Positions 1 through 12,582 of a stretch of DNA of 64,000 nt are shown here, in pieces (the stretch's first letter is position 1; each line of letters starts with the position of its first letter). The translations under genes and the position numbers were made by a program. Under the pieces are notes generated by a model that saw only the letters and a program-made list of their open reading frames with translations, ran no database searches and had not been told where the DNA came from. This DNA comes from Combretum micranthum (lineage: Eukaryota > Streptophyta > Magnoliopsida > Myrtales > Combretaceae), in assembly GCA_024138025.1 (NCBI GenBank), contig JAMXBD010000634.1, forward strand, positions 558,001-622,000, written 5' to 3'.

Positions 1-727
1 TTCAATTATTGTATATTTTTAGAAACCACAAATCATGTATAGGTATGACAATCGTTCTCTAAAGTTTTATTTTGCTTTTTTTAGTAAATTGTTTCAAAGA
101 AGTTAGACAAATATCTATTGTATCTACACAAGGTCTATGAGCTAGAAAATCTCTAACTCATTTAAAAAAAAAGCTAAATGCTTAGCATATAAAACCAAGA
201 AAAAGCAAGATTTGCCTAAAGTATAGGAATCGTTTTTAGTATTTTTTTTCCTTTTGATACTTAAATGGACCCTAGTATAGAGCATACAATCAATGACTAA
301 TGTATAGAAATACATATGAAAATAATCTATCATTAATTAAGGTTCTATGTACTTTTAATGATCAATATAAACAAAATGTGATCTAAATAAATCAATACTG
401 CCTTACTAAATAAACATGTGCAAGAACCAATTTTAACTATTTTCTTCTCATTACCGAGTGTAATTATTTGCATAGACTTATTTTGGGATTGTATATTCAA
501 TCTAAGCTATAACCATAATAAATCGTGTGTATTATTAAGAACTTGTGATATTATTGGATTAGATGGTTTGTCATTCTCATAAAATATGAGACTACCCAAG
601 ATGTATGACATTTTTTACCTTCGATGATTTTTTTTCCCTTTATCTATGTTTAAGTACTCGAGTAGAAGGCAAAATGGAAAAATTGAGAAACTTTAGAGAA
701 TCATCAAAGTTGTAAGTCGTAACTTAC
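1..727. repeat. Paralogous intron sequence (copy A)
   Basis: Together with 800-1020, this aligns by eye with 5690-6660, including shared strings around GTTCTCTAAAGTTTTAT near 55 and TGATTGAATCATCTTTATTA near 935. It is modelled as intron 5 of the LRR gene. No coding sequence was seen. Confidence 0.55.
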
Positions 728-799
728 AGTTGTTGCAAGGAACTCAAATATCCAATGGTCGATGGTATGCTTCCAGTCAATTGGTTTCTTGACAGATCG
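728..799 (-). CDS. LRR receptor-like gene, 72-bp LRR exon (modelled exon 5)
   Basis: Second 72-nt LRR exon on the minus strand, with a CAG acceptor (complement of 800-802) and a GTAAGT donor. It encodes DLSRNQLTGSIPSTIGYLSS and then LQQ plus the start of a Leu codon. Its first C completes the CT left by the exon at 6399-6470. About 200-250 bp of flanking intron on each side is recognisably paralogous to the flanks of that exon, so the two probably arose by tandem duplication of an exon-intron unit. The downstream gene (more repeats, any transmembrane segment and kinase) would lie beyond the left edge. Confidence 0.72.
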
Positions 800-1540
800 C
801 TGGTAGAAGTATATGACAAATAGCAACACCTTAGAGTTCTCTAATAGCCAAAGACATACATACATATATATATGTATATATTAAAATTGTTGGTCATGCT
901 TTTTACAAACTTTAATATGCAGTAAAATTTTCTGATTGAATCATCTTTATTATGATTAAACACATTAAAGCTTGTATGTTTGTGTTGAAGCTCAATCAAA
1001 ATTCTTTACATTTCTATTGAATAACTCATGTCCTCTATTTTTATCTTAAGAAGTTAAAAAACTCTAATACGTTTTAAAGGGGTTGGACTTAATTTGGAAA
1101 AAAAAAAAAATAGATAAGATACACAACTTAATTAAAACATAAAGAATACAAATAACTTAATTAAAATTTAGAACATACAAATAAAGGTTGTTGCAAACAT
1201 ATGGTACTTTTTAACATTTGTCATTATGTAGAGTCATGCGGTGTACATATGTTAGAATTATATTATTTAAGGTATAACATCTTAGTGTAGATATAGAAAT
1301 ATTTATAGGTTAATCCAAATATATATATGATAACAGACTATATTTTCTCAATCACTAGTATATTAAGTCAAATTGGTTGAGAAAATAGGGCTGTTAAAAT
1401 TTCATCTTAGAATATACTAGTGATTGCTACAAGTAACGTGGCATTCTTTATTGGGCATTTCAATTGATTGGTATTAATTTATGAACTGATTCAAACGATA
1501 ATGACTTATTTAAACCATTATGTTTTAATAATAAGAATAA

Positions 1541-1909
1541 GGGATAACCGCAAATTTACCCCCTAAGCTTTTAGGATGGATCATATTGACCCCTCAAACT
1601 TTTAAAATAAGGCTTTTGACCCCCTAAACTTGAAAAAATTAGTGCCATAGGGATAGTTAATTGTTTTGATACGAAGGAGAGGGTAAATCTGTATATAGAT
1701 GAAAGTTTATGATTAAATCTGCACATAGATAAAAAGTTTAGGGGGTTAAATTTACACCTTTTTCTTGTTTATCTTAATGAAAAAAATATGATATGTTCTT
1801 AATGGTGCTAATTTTTAAAAATTTAGGGGGTCAAAATTCTAACTTTGAAAATTTGGGGGATCTATCTACGTCACCCTTAAAGTTTAGGGGATATTTTTGC
1901 AATTACTCC
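1541..1909. mobile_element. MITE with long imperfect inverted repeats
   Basis: The left end GGGATAACCGCAAATTTACC and the right end, read in reverse complement as GGAGTAATTGCAAAAATATC, are inverted copies. They are followed on both arms by CCCCTAA-rich sequence (GACCCCTCAAACTTTT; AGGGGGTCAAAA). The element is about 370 bp with no ORF. The type is common in plant introns. A clear TSD was not found. Confidence 0.6.
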
Positions 1910-4900
1910 ATGATTTTTTATGAGATGGATTAGATTTAACTCTTATCATCTCAATAGTTATAAAATGTATAATTTAATGTTTATGAAAGGAAAAAATATT
2001 GAACAAAAAAAAAGTAAAATTCAAAAACTAGGTTTATAGCTTGTTTGCTTTGGTGGTATCGAAGTGAAAGTTACACATAGGGTCAATATCATCCTATCCA
2101 GCGATGCTTTTTGGAAAAATTACTATGTGTTTTCTTTCGCATTTGACAAAAGAAACATACGAATTGTCTTTTCTTTTTTTTTTTTTATAGTAGTATTTGT
2201 AATAGCTCACATTCTAGTTAATGAGAAAAGGATTTTGATTTTTGAATCAATTTTAAATCATTTATGTTACGTCTGATTCACTAGAATTGAATAAAACTAG
2301 AAAAGAATAAAAATTTATTTATTTTATAATAAGGGTGTATTTTTTAAAGAAGAGATACTTTATGTCAGGAATAATCATTCTTCAATTAGGAAAGGAATGG
2401 AGTTTCCTTATCTCTTCCATATTATATGGAATAGACATTTCTTATGGTAGAATTTTTTATAAATTAAACAAAAGAATAAATACTCCATAGTAATAAAGAC
2501 GTAATACATTTCAATTCCAATAAGTCAATCGTAACATTAGTATTAGATTTTATGGCCTGCCTATGATGATTGGGACACATACAGGGTTTTTTTTTTCAGT
2601 GAAAATATAATATATTGCACTTAATATAGTCGTTACGTGCTAATTTATCACTTAATTCACTGTATGCTAAAATTTGCGCTATGAGTTTATACATGATGCT
2701 AGATACTAGAGATGAATTTATATATTTGTAAAATGGATAATCATAGGGTAAGACTTCACATTTAGTTTATGGTAAAAATAATAAATGTATATAATGGGAT
2801 TGTACATATACAAGTTATCTCAAGAAATTACATGAGAATGAGTGATTTAATACCAATTCAAGCTTCACAGGAAAGCAATCCAAAGATACTTTTAAATGCA
2901 AAACCTAGGTGCTCTCATATATCCATAGAAGTCCGAAGATCTTAGATTTTTGGATGATGGGAGTCGGTAAAAATCGTCCCCTAATTCTTTCTACATAAAG
3001 CAGAGATGGCAACAAAGATACAACAATTTTCCCAGTTTCTCATAGTTATTTATTACCCTATATATTTCTATGTTTTAGGAGTTACTGAATGCCAATTGAT
3101 ATTTTGGTTGACTCTGAGTGTTTGGTAGTATTTGGATTGGCAAGGCAGATAAGTATCATTTGTATGTGAAGTTGGGTGCAGCATTATACATTATGTAATG
3201 TTTGGTTGAAGCAATAAATGGTTTTATATAATGCTTGGTTTGAAGGAATGAATAGTTTTTTGCATCATGTGATCCATAGTAGTGCACTAGTCCTTCCCAT
3301 TCTGATCTTGGAATACAGGTTAAGAGGAACATTACTTGGTAAGCATGTGGTCTAATATTGAATGAACTTAGTAAGTATGTGTTAACTCTCAAGGTTATCT
3401 AGATGGTTGAAATGTACAATCAATAAATTAGCCTATATAGAGTAACCTATTGGGATTTGGTCCCTTAGGTTTATTTGTGCAGTGATGGCATATGACTATT
3501 AAGGACATATGTAAGTTACTAATGCTTTGCAATGGATTAAAGAACGAAGTGAGACTACAATCCTTCTATTGCATGGTTTAGTTAGAATAATGTTGTAAGC
3601 GTTCCTAAGTCAAAATAACTTGAAAAGGTTTATTGAAGTGAGGCGTTAACTAAGTAAAGTATAGGTTTGACTCGATAAGTAGAGTTATAAATTTGTTGCC
3701 TATGCTTTAATAAGCATTATCCACTAAAATGAATGTCATTCAATGTTTGGAAGATATTCTATGATTAAAATATGAATTATTTGTGTTCAATTTTTTTTCC
3801 TTTTATGTTTATATTGTGTTAGCTAAGGGATTAGTTTCCTTTACTAATTAACTGCCACTATAGGCTCAAAAGATTGAAGATATTAGCTAAATTGAGAGTT
3901 TGATGGCTTGTTTACTTCATCATATGAAAGAAAGGAAGAGATCGAATTCCAATTCAATAGGAATATAATAAAGTTGTAATGACTAAACATGTCTATTATA
4001 ATATTTATTTGCTATAAAACACAAAATAAGTAATCATTAAAGTAAAAGTAAAATATCTATAATGTTTATTGTCTTTATTATAGAGAAATATTAATCATAT
4101 AGGTGATATTCTTAAGATAGAGGCATGTACCATAAAAATTGAAAATAAACCATTGGATGACAGTTCATATATATGGGGATATGAATTGCTATTCATTATT
4201 TTTCATAACATGAATTCATTATAAATTGTCATTCCTCTCAAATAAATATCAAAATTTGTTTGGTATGATGGAATGAATTAGAAAAGAAAGATTGTGGAAG
4301 GAGGGAAAGTAGAGGGAATGAATTATTAGAGAATTTAAATCCTTTCATGTATTTGACTATAGAAGGGAAGAGAAATTGATGGAATATTAATTATTATAAA
4401 AGACAAAATAAGATATAGGAGTAAATTATTTATATACTCCTAAAAGATAAAAAGTAATTTATAAAATAAGGGCGCAAGAGTAATTAAATTTTTTTTTTTT
4501 ACTTTCCCTTATTATTCTCTCAATTTTAAGAGGAGAGGGGGTAGAGGAATGGGGGGACACGAAGAAAATATTACATCCATTTTCTTTTTCTCTTATTTTT
4601 CCCTTTCATATCAAACAAGGAAATAATATTTAATTCCTTCCATTTCCTCTCCTTTTTGATCATTCCTTCCTAATTCTCTCATACCAAACACGGTAGAAGT
4701 GAATGGGCTACGAGATTCCTACTTATTTTTGTTTGATAGAGAATCAATGTTTGGATAAATATGTAATAGATCTATGTAAGGTTCTGTGCATTAATTTTAT
4801 AGTATGTAAATATTACTAAATGTGTATACAATAAGATAATACACGATGTGAAACTTTATGGATTTCTTGTTCAAGAAAGTGGATTATTGAGTGGTAATAT

Positions 4901-5099
4901 GGATTTATTTTTGTGACATTTTACGGTGTATATTGGATAGCCTTATCCATTTTTTAGGAATAGTAGCATCATTATCTTCATATTCCTTTAGTAAACAGGT
5001 TCAGTCGACACCCAAAAATGGGATGTTACAGGTTTGTTCAATGACTTGTAAGCATTCAGTTTTTGCGTTAGGATCAACAATTTATGTGCGACTTTAGGT
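1910..5099. other. Intron 4 sequence without recognised genes
   Basis: A+T-rich, with no convincing ORF. 3150-3790 is duplicated at 41880-42510 (see that entry). 2330-2520 and 4250-4700 contain sequence of the AGGAATGGAATTCCTT kind, resembling remains of small inverted-repeat elements. Nothing else can be supported. Confidence 0.4.
3150..3790. repeat. Segment duplicated at 41880-42510
   Basis: Shared landmarks in the same order: ATGCTTGGTTTGAAGGAATG (3230; 41916), TTGCATGGTT (3570; 42310), AAAGGTTTATTGAA (3625; 42367) and ATGTTTGGA (3741; 42490). Both copies lie in modelled introns of the LRR gene (introns 4 and 1). Confidence 0.55.
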
Positions 5100-6398
5100 A
5101 GTTGTTACACATAGATTCTATGGACGAAGTTGGTAGATTTTTATTTATCTTTCAATAAGATTCAATGAAATATATAGATAAATTTGACTAAAAAATCCAT
5201 AAATCACATTAGTACAAAACAAATCGAGAAGAGATATTTTATTCATTCTCATTTACATAATAAATATATATATGACTATAATATGTAAATATAAAGTATC
5301 ACATAGCATATATTTTCACCAATGAGCTGATTGTGAAATATTAAAATTTATGGATAAATGCCATACTTACTATATGAACTTCATCTATTTTTGCAATTAA
5401 TTCCACAAGGTTTGAAAATATATTCATTCCGTATCTAAATTTTGTCTATTTTTGTAATTTAATACCTAAACTTTATTTGGCCATACAGTTTGCTACCTAA
5501 ACTTCATCTATTTCTACAATTTACTATTTAGTTCAAGTAATATAGTATAAATCATAAAAAATAGTTTATATACAGTAAACTAATACTTTTAAATTTGAGG
5601 TAGTTAGTAAAAAAAAACGAATAAAGTTCATGTATCAAATGTAACATTTACCTTAAATTTATTCAAAATGAACTTGCAATTCAGTGAAAAAGGAAAAAAA
5701 AAGTTATGATAATAGTTATCTAAAGTTTTTATTAATTTTATGAGTTAAGCTATTATAAAGAAATATAGAAAAATATGTGGCATCTTCGTACTTAAAAGTC
5801 TCCAACTTAATTGAGAACAGGCTATATGTTTAGCATAAGGAATCCAGTATAATCAAGATATACCTAAATTATAGATTCCTTTTTAGTTATTATTGTACTT
5901 TTGATACATAGATGGATGTCAAAATGGAGCAAGTAGAAAAATAGATGAGAGTAGCACTCTATTTACTTGATATTCTATGTTCTTTTGGTGATATATAAGG
6001 AAGATGTGTTGTAGATTGATTGATACAACTTTCTAAATAAATGCAAGCAGGTGTCAATTTTCACAATTAATATTTCTTTCCATTACAATTGAGGCCATTC
6101 ACATTTTGTTTTAACTTGTGAGGATCATGAATACCATCTAATCATAATCCCAATATGTCATGGGCATTAAGAAGAACTTCTGTGATGAGACTAGTAGTGG
6201 GTGTTGTCCTTTCAAGTAGCATACATAACAACTGCTATGTGTAACAACTTATAAGACATGATTACCCTATCAGGCATGACATATTTGGAAATTCATTATT
6301 TTTCCCTCTTTGTGTATGTTTTATTTTTGCCATACCAAATGAATATTAAAACGATGAAATTTTAGAAAATTATCAAAATTGTAAGTAAATTAACTTAC
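5100..6398. repeat. Paralogous intron sequence (copy B)
   Basis: 5690-6398 pairs with the start of the window. 5100-5340 pairs with 16665-17030 (shared GCATATATTTTCACYAA and CTCATTTRCATAATAAA). This shows repeated duplication of intron blocks within the LRR locus. A MITE sits at 5352-5652. Confidence 0.5.
5352..5652. mobile_element. MITE, diverged inverted repeats
   Basis: Left GGATAAATGCCATACTTA and right GGTAAATGTTACATTTGA (reverse complement) are imperfect inverted ends. They are followed inside by repeated CTAAACTT-type motifs. About 300 bp, non-coding. Confidence 0.45.
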
Positions 6399-6470
6399 AG
6401 GTGTTGTAAGGAATGCAGATTTCCGATGGAAAAGGGTATACTTCCCGTCAATTCGTTCTCTGAGAGAACC
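6399..6470 (-). CDS. LRR receptor-like gene, 72-bp LRR exon (modelled exon 4)
   Basis: Minus-strand exon of exactly 72 nt, the classic size of a plant LRR exon, with a CTAG acceptor and a GTAAGT donor. It encodes one repeat: LSENELTGSIPFSIGNLHSL, followed by QHL. It starts and ends in phase 2, matching exon 3 upstream and the next exon downstream, so the LxxLxLSxNxLxGxIP spacing stays regular across the junctions. Whether it joins exon 3 directly is inferred: 28.6 kb of mainly transposon DNA lies between, and further 72-bp exons there could have been missed or lost. There is no stop or frameshift in the exon. Confidence 0.72.
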
Positions 6471-7059
6471 CTAGTGAAAGTACATGGTAAATACGAGTAA
6501 TTTAGAGTTCCCCAATAACCAAAATATATATACGTACTAAAATTCCTAGGCATGTATTTTATGCACTCTATTATGTAGTAAATCATTATGATTGAATCAT
6601 CTTTATTAAGATTAAGCACATTAGAAGACTATATTTGTGTTAACACTTTATCAAAGTCCTCCATATTTAGTTTGAATGACATATGCCTAATGTATTTATT
6701 GATATATAATAAGTTTGACCAACTCTTATATAATAAGTTCTCTATATTTATGTTATTGCCACCACATAACTTATTTGTGTTTAACCATAAATGAAGTCAC
6801 AAATGGATGAACTTAGTTTGAGGGAAAAAAGCATATATTATTACTTAACAAAATCATATAGAATCTAATTTAATTTTAACATAAACATACATAACTCATT
6901 CAAAATGTAGATACGTAATTAAATGCTATTGCAAATGTTGGATATTTTTATTCTATTTATACTATATTATATCTTTCAAGTAAAGAGATAAAAAATTGAA
7001 TAGTTGGTGTCTAGTGACATAAATCAAGGGATGAGTTTACCATATTTGCATCATATTAA

Positions 7060-7356
7060 GATTAATGTAAAAAATAATACCTAAATTTTCACAAAAAGTT
7101 CAATTAAATTTTTAAAGTTTGATTTTGAATAATTTAGTATCTGAACAAAATTTCCATTGACTTGTTTTATACCTGAAGTTTGGTTTTAACAATTTTAGTA
7201 CTTGAACAAAGTTTTCGTGGACTTCTTAAAACTTTGTCCTTCTTAAAACTTTGTCCATGTACCAAAAATGTTAAAACCAAACTTAAGGTATGAAAAAAGT
7301 CAATGAATCTAATTGAAATTTTTGCGAAAGTTCAGGTATTATTTTTTACATTAACC
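7060..7356. mobile_element. MITE with about 45-bp terminal inverted repeats
   Basis: Left arm GATTAATGTAAAAAATAATA and right arm (reverse complement) GGTTAATGTAAAAAATAATA continue to match for roughly 45 bp. The arms are nearly complementary, so the whole 300 bp could fold into a hairpin. CATATT occurs on both flanks (7052-7057; 7356-7361) and could be part of a degraded 9-bp Mutator-type duplication. Confidence 0.65.
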
Positions 7357-8384
7357 ATATTCTATAATAAGGATAATAATTTAATTTGCTAACATACATA
7401 ACTATAATTATAACTCTGGTATATTAAACACTAAAACATTAAACATTAAAAATAGAATAAATGAATGAAAAGGTTGCACTAAAACTCCCTTAACTTGAAT
7501 AGTGCCTTTTGATGATTGTTTATCATTTTATATACTAAAAATAATGAAATTTTAATAATAGAAATTGAACATTACCTTCTTATAGTATTTACACTTATTA
7601 GCATGAAATTTAAATTTGTTGGAATCTTATTTTATATTGAATTGACTAAGAACAATCAAATATAGGTATTGGAGCTTCATTGAGACATATATTGGTAATT
7701 TATAAAAGCAAAGTGGTATTTTATATATATTAGATATGTTGATTGATTAGTGTTTATTTATTTTAATATATCGATTTCAAATAACTGAGGCTGGAATTTG
7801 CGATTGCTCTTATAAATCATACTTAAACTAGTATCAATCGATTAGGACCAAGTTAAAGTACTCCACAAGGCTTGTTGATGAGAAAAATATTGCAATCTCA
7901 TTATTTATTGATAGTGCAAGCTTTGTGTTGTAACCTTATAGTTTTTCTCTTATTGGGTTTTTTCAAGTTAAGTCCTGTTGTCTTTATTATTATTTTAATT
8001 TCATTTTTTCATATCATTTGCTACCTTTAGGTAAGAGGAAAAATACTTTGTCGTTATAGGCATTACTTTTCCTAACATATAATTATTGTCAATAACATCT
8101 AAGATATTTCAGTTATTATAAGTAATGCCCACAATAAGTTGGCAACTTTATTAATACTAATAAAATCAGCCACATTGTTACTAATAATGATTCAAAAAAT
8201 GAAAAAGAAAAAAAGTGATGTAAAGCATTTTAATGGATGAGAAGCTAGCTAAAAGGCATTACAAACATCGCTATAGTAGAGAGGAAAACTAAAGGTTGTC
8301 TATAACCAATCTAATTTCCCTTCCTCAAAGAGGTACACACTACTTACTATATAAGTAGATTTAAGTTACGAAACTCATCTAGGT
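7357..8384. other. Intron 3 sequence, nothing recognised
   Basis: A+T-rich sequence between the long-TIR MITE and gypsy remnant A. No ORF, repeat or splice-bounded exon could be supported. Confidence 0.35.
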
Positions 8385-8507
8385 GTGTTGCATGAATATC
8401 ATGAGGTTGTTGCATGTTTTAGCTATAGTTAGTGGGTCAAGATTACCAATGATACTAACATGGCACCCTCTTGATCTTTGTATGATGTTGTCCCTATCTA
8501 GAGTCAA
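8385..8507. repeat. Fragment shared with 38545-38655, abutting a reverse-transcriptase remnant
   Basis: The stretch with TTAGTGGGTCAAGATTACCA and CTTTGTATGATGTTGTCC matches 38570-38645 inside the large LTR at 36713-39397. It ends abruptly where the gypsy A reverse transcriptase begins, so this is a breakpoint between two repeat families. Confidence 0.5.
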
Positions 8508-10650
8508 TAATGCAGGTACAACACATGTACTCATGCCCTCTCTAATGAATCCTTTTTGGAGCAACTCCTATATTTTCTTTTGTAACACTTTTGTCTCATT
8601 TGCATTCATCTGTTATATGGAAGATTTGGAAAACTTGCACTAGGTATTAAGTCAATATGGTGTTGTATGTCCTCATGGAAGGCAAACCATCTGGTAAGTC
8701 AATGGGTAACACTTTGCTGAATTCATCTAATAGACCCCTAATACTATTGAGCACCTCTTCAATCTTCTCCTCCTCATCAACTGTCAGCACTTATTTTACA
8801 ATCAATGCCTGTATAGTTTAGGACTTCCTCATAGCATCATCCATCTCCTTCTCCGACTACGTAATTGTAAGGAAGGAAAGTCCCTCTACTTTAGAAAGTT
8901 TAGAACGACTCACTAACTTCAAAGGAAAGAGCATAAATTTCACTCCATCTTTCTCCAATTTGTACACATTCTCTCTATCCGCATACTGGGTGTTGATATC
9001 TTATTGCCAATGTCTCCTAAACAACAAATGGTAGACCTCTATATCCACTACATCACGGTATATCTCATCCCAATATTTACTAATGAAGAAGGGTACTCTA
9101 CAACATTCTTTAACCTTAATCTTTTCTGCTACATTAATCCACCCAATGGTATATGGGTTAAGATGCTTCTCAATCAGTAATTAAAACATTTGCATAGCTT
9201 CCCTGCCTATGATGTTCTCACAACTACCACTGTTTACTATTAACTCAAAGAGTTGCCGTTAATTGTACATCTAGTATAGAATAACTGATGCTGCTAAGTT
9301 TTCTCCTCCTGCTTCAGTGCCAGCATCAACTTCTTGATCATGTAAGTCTTCTCATCATCTTTATCTTCATCCTCAAAGTATTCATTACCCCCATTAGGTT
9401 CACAGTGAAGTTCACCCTCTTCATCTCTGTTAACTATGTTAATTCCTCTTTTGTTAGGGCACTTGTTAGACCGATGGCCTAGCTAGTCACAGCAATAACA
9501 CTTCCTTAATATTGGCTTCGCATAGGATTGTTATGTTTTGGTGTGTCTTTCATCTCAACTAGTTTTTTGCCCACTGCTTTATCTTCCCTCTTATCATTAA
9601 CTCCTCCTTGTATCTTTAGGATGGTCTTACTCTTCTCAACCAAAAATCTACTCAAACTTTCAGCCTCGAATCTCATACTACCATCATCAAATCAACTACT
9701 TTTCTCTTGCAACATCAGTTCTACTCTAAGATCTATGTTTTTAGCTTCACTCAAAATCTATAGAACATGGACTTTGATTTTATATCGAATCTACATTGTT
9801 AACCTATTCAGGTATCCAGTCACCTACTGACCCTCAATCTCCCTTAAGTCATTCCTCTTTACTAACCACATGAATTTTGTAATATATTCATGTATAGTGC
9901 TCTGCCCCTAGTGGCATCATTGAAATTGCTGAAAGAGGATTTGCTCATAATCAAAAGGTAGGAAATCTCGCTACAATAACTGCTTCATCCTATACTAGGT
10001 TCTCGCTGGTTTTCTACCCTCATGGTACCTCCTATTCTAAAGCCTCTCCCACTAGGCCGATGCATCCCCTTTCAATCGACATGCCACCAACTTCATCCTT
10101 CTTTCCTTGGGGATCTGCATATATTCGAATAACCTATTAATTTCTACTATCCAATCAAGGAAATCTTCAATGTTTAAGTTCCCGCTAAAACTAAGAATAT
10201 CAACCTTCAGCCTAAATTCTTTGCTATCTCCATAGTCAAAGCCATAATTGTTTCTCATGTACCTGCCACCACCGCCACCTCTTCTATGTGGCTATTCCTC
10301 TTCAAACAACATGTTGTCTTCCTCTTCAAAATCATCTCCATACATCTGTAACCTATGATTGGTAGCTATAATTTTGACAATAGGATTGCCATGTGCATAT
10401 TCGACCTTGGTTGCATCATATCACCATTGCTATCTCTATTGGCATCAGATCCCATCACATCAAAATGCTTGATTAAGTCCTCAAAGATGTTCAAAATGCC
10501 GGAACCTTTGATCCATGTTATCCAACACCGCCCTTTGAGCTTGCACTTCAGTTCATAGGGCTTCCACATCTTGAGCAACATCCGGAACATGATCGCCTCC
10601 TATACGGCCATCTCCTAACATCGTTGCAAGACTCTTCCACTTTGATACCA
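8508..10650 (-). pseudogene. Ty3/gypsy remnant A: gag, protease, start of reverse transcriptase
   Basis: Minus-strand remains of a gypsy polyprotein. Gag lies at about 9900-10590; its core reads LKVDILSFSGNLNIEDFLDW and then RLFEYMQIPKERR, typical of the plant retrotransposon gag domain. A CCHC zinc knuckle at about 9450-9505 reads CYCCD-stop-LGHRSNKC, keeping the Cys and His residues around a stop. The protease at about 9190-9265 reads VNSGSCENIIGREA, where the catalytic Asp of the usual DSGSCENI motif is Asn. The start of reverse transcriptase is seen at about 8510-8760 (LPSMRTYN, LQKGFIREGMS). The rest of pol is missing: homology stops at about 8507. Several stops and frameshifts make it non-functional. 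Confidence 0.75.
10634..10650 (-). other. Primer binding site of gypsy A
   Basis: The minus strand reads TGGTATCAAAGTGGAAG, close to the TGGTATCAGAGC site complementary to initiator-Met tRNA. It lies between the probable LTR edge and gag. Confidence 0.55.
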
Positions 10651-10653
10651 ATT

Positions 10654-11119
10654 GATGCAACGAGTAGCATAACAGATAAGATCAATCATAGATCAATCAA
10701 TTATTGATCTTAAAAACTAAAACAAAATTTAAGGAAAATCCTTCACTCGAGGAATGTTGAAATATTATTATGTGATAAAAATCGTTCTATATCAACAAAA
10801 GGACAATTATATATTATCTCTAAAAAAAAAAACCTAAGTGTCCAAAATACAAAAATTGGAACTAAAACTTTAAAGCTTTTTGGGGGCCCTAAACAAAGGT
10901 TTTTGGGCTTGAGAATCACTTTATTACTATAAGATTTATAGATCTCTAAAAAGCTTTATGTGCATATATAATAATAAGAAAACATAGTTATAGGATAAAA
11001 ATTATGGCTTCCAGAAGATAGGATGCGCATTTACTTCTTGGGCTTCTTGGATTTATCTAACTTATTCAAAAATTGGCTCGCAATCTGTTTTACATCATTA
11101 ATGGACCCAAGAATGTCAG
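10654..11119 (-). repeat. Probable 5' LTR of gypsy A (approximate)
   Basis: On the minus strand, the sequence ending CTCGTTGCATCA stands three bases from the primer binding site. A plausible start is TGACATTCTTGGG at about 11119. No second copy was found, because the 3' half of the element is gone. The right boundary is a guess. Confidence 0.35.
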
Positions 11120-12544
11120 GAGTACCTAAAATTGTATGTGTATATATTACAAATAAATTATATTAAAAGGTATCAACATTTCAAATGGTAAAAAAGAAGA
11201 ATCATTCTTTGCGGATAAATTTATTTAAGGTATCAACATTAAAAGTGGTTTTTAAAAAATCAACATTTTACAATGTGAGTCAAAATAAGGTGTTCACAAT
11301 TGGTCATTGAGGAAAATTAAGGAAAATTCAATGCAAATTAATTCAAACTTTGATGCCTTAAATGAATTTTATGAAATGTTAATATCTCATTTTTTTTTCT
11401 TTTTGTAAAACATTGATTCCTCTTTTAACAGTTGAAAGATCAATACCAATAAACTTACTTCTAAACATTGACACCCTTTGGTATAATTTACTATGTATTG
11501 TATATATATGTGGTGGGATACTGAGTTATCCCTCTAATGTTTGCATGACTTAAGTTTAAGTTAATAAATTATTGTTGTTAAACTAGTTATATGAATAATG
11601 TGATTATGTTAATGTGTGAGTATGCACATGTGATTGTTGTATCTCCATACTGAGCCTCAACTATATACTTTTCTTTTTTTAGGTACAGGTGATGTGTCAT
11701 AGTTTACAAAGTAAACATGACCAGCTATCAGTAGGTTTTGGGGTACGATGCTATAGTTAGTGAATCTCAAGAAGACTAGTGAATAGTATCTTGTTCTGTA
11801 GAGAATTAACAACATCAGTTGAAATGTTGTTATTTGTCTTCTTGATTGAGCATAGAACCTTTTGATTGTAAGATGTGCTTTAGGTATGTATAATTGTTAG
11901 TGGACTCAAAGGTTGTTAGTGTTGTTATGTTCTGTTACCTATGGAGTTGTTATAGTTATGGAATCAGTATGAATATAACTAAAGTTTTCTTATAGTCACT
12001 AATGTATCCAGAGATAATTATCATATTCTAAATCTGAATGTCTTCATATCTCATATTAACATGTGATAGGCTATAAATATCTTATGTTTATGGCCTTATA
12101 TATATAATAAATTATAAATATGAAATAAGTTGAGAAAAAAAATCTACAAGTGATTTATGCTAACTTAATTTTGATGTGTAGATTTTGAGACAGTTTTATG
12201 ATTTTTTTTTTCAATTAGCCTTGTGATATGTACTATTTAGGAATCTTTAATTTAAAATGTTAATTTAGATACCTGAATGGCGTTGCTCTAAGGTTATAGT
12301 GTTTTTTTTTTTCATTTTTTTAACTCTTAATAGTATCTAGAATATAGTTAAGTTGAGATTCTAAATACTTTTTTTACCTTTGTTATTTAATTTGATTTTA
12401 GTGAGGGAAAAGAGTACAAAGTGTTACTACCCATAGAAGAATTAATTTTAAAAGCAAATTCAATTATCGGGTTCACGTTTTGAAGATTCTTAAATGCTCA
12501 GTGAAAGGCTAGAAGGACAAAAAACATTTAGTGAAAACCTTGAG

Positions 12545-12582
<38 letters not shown>

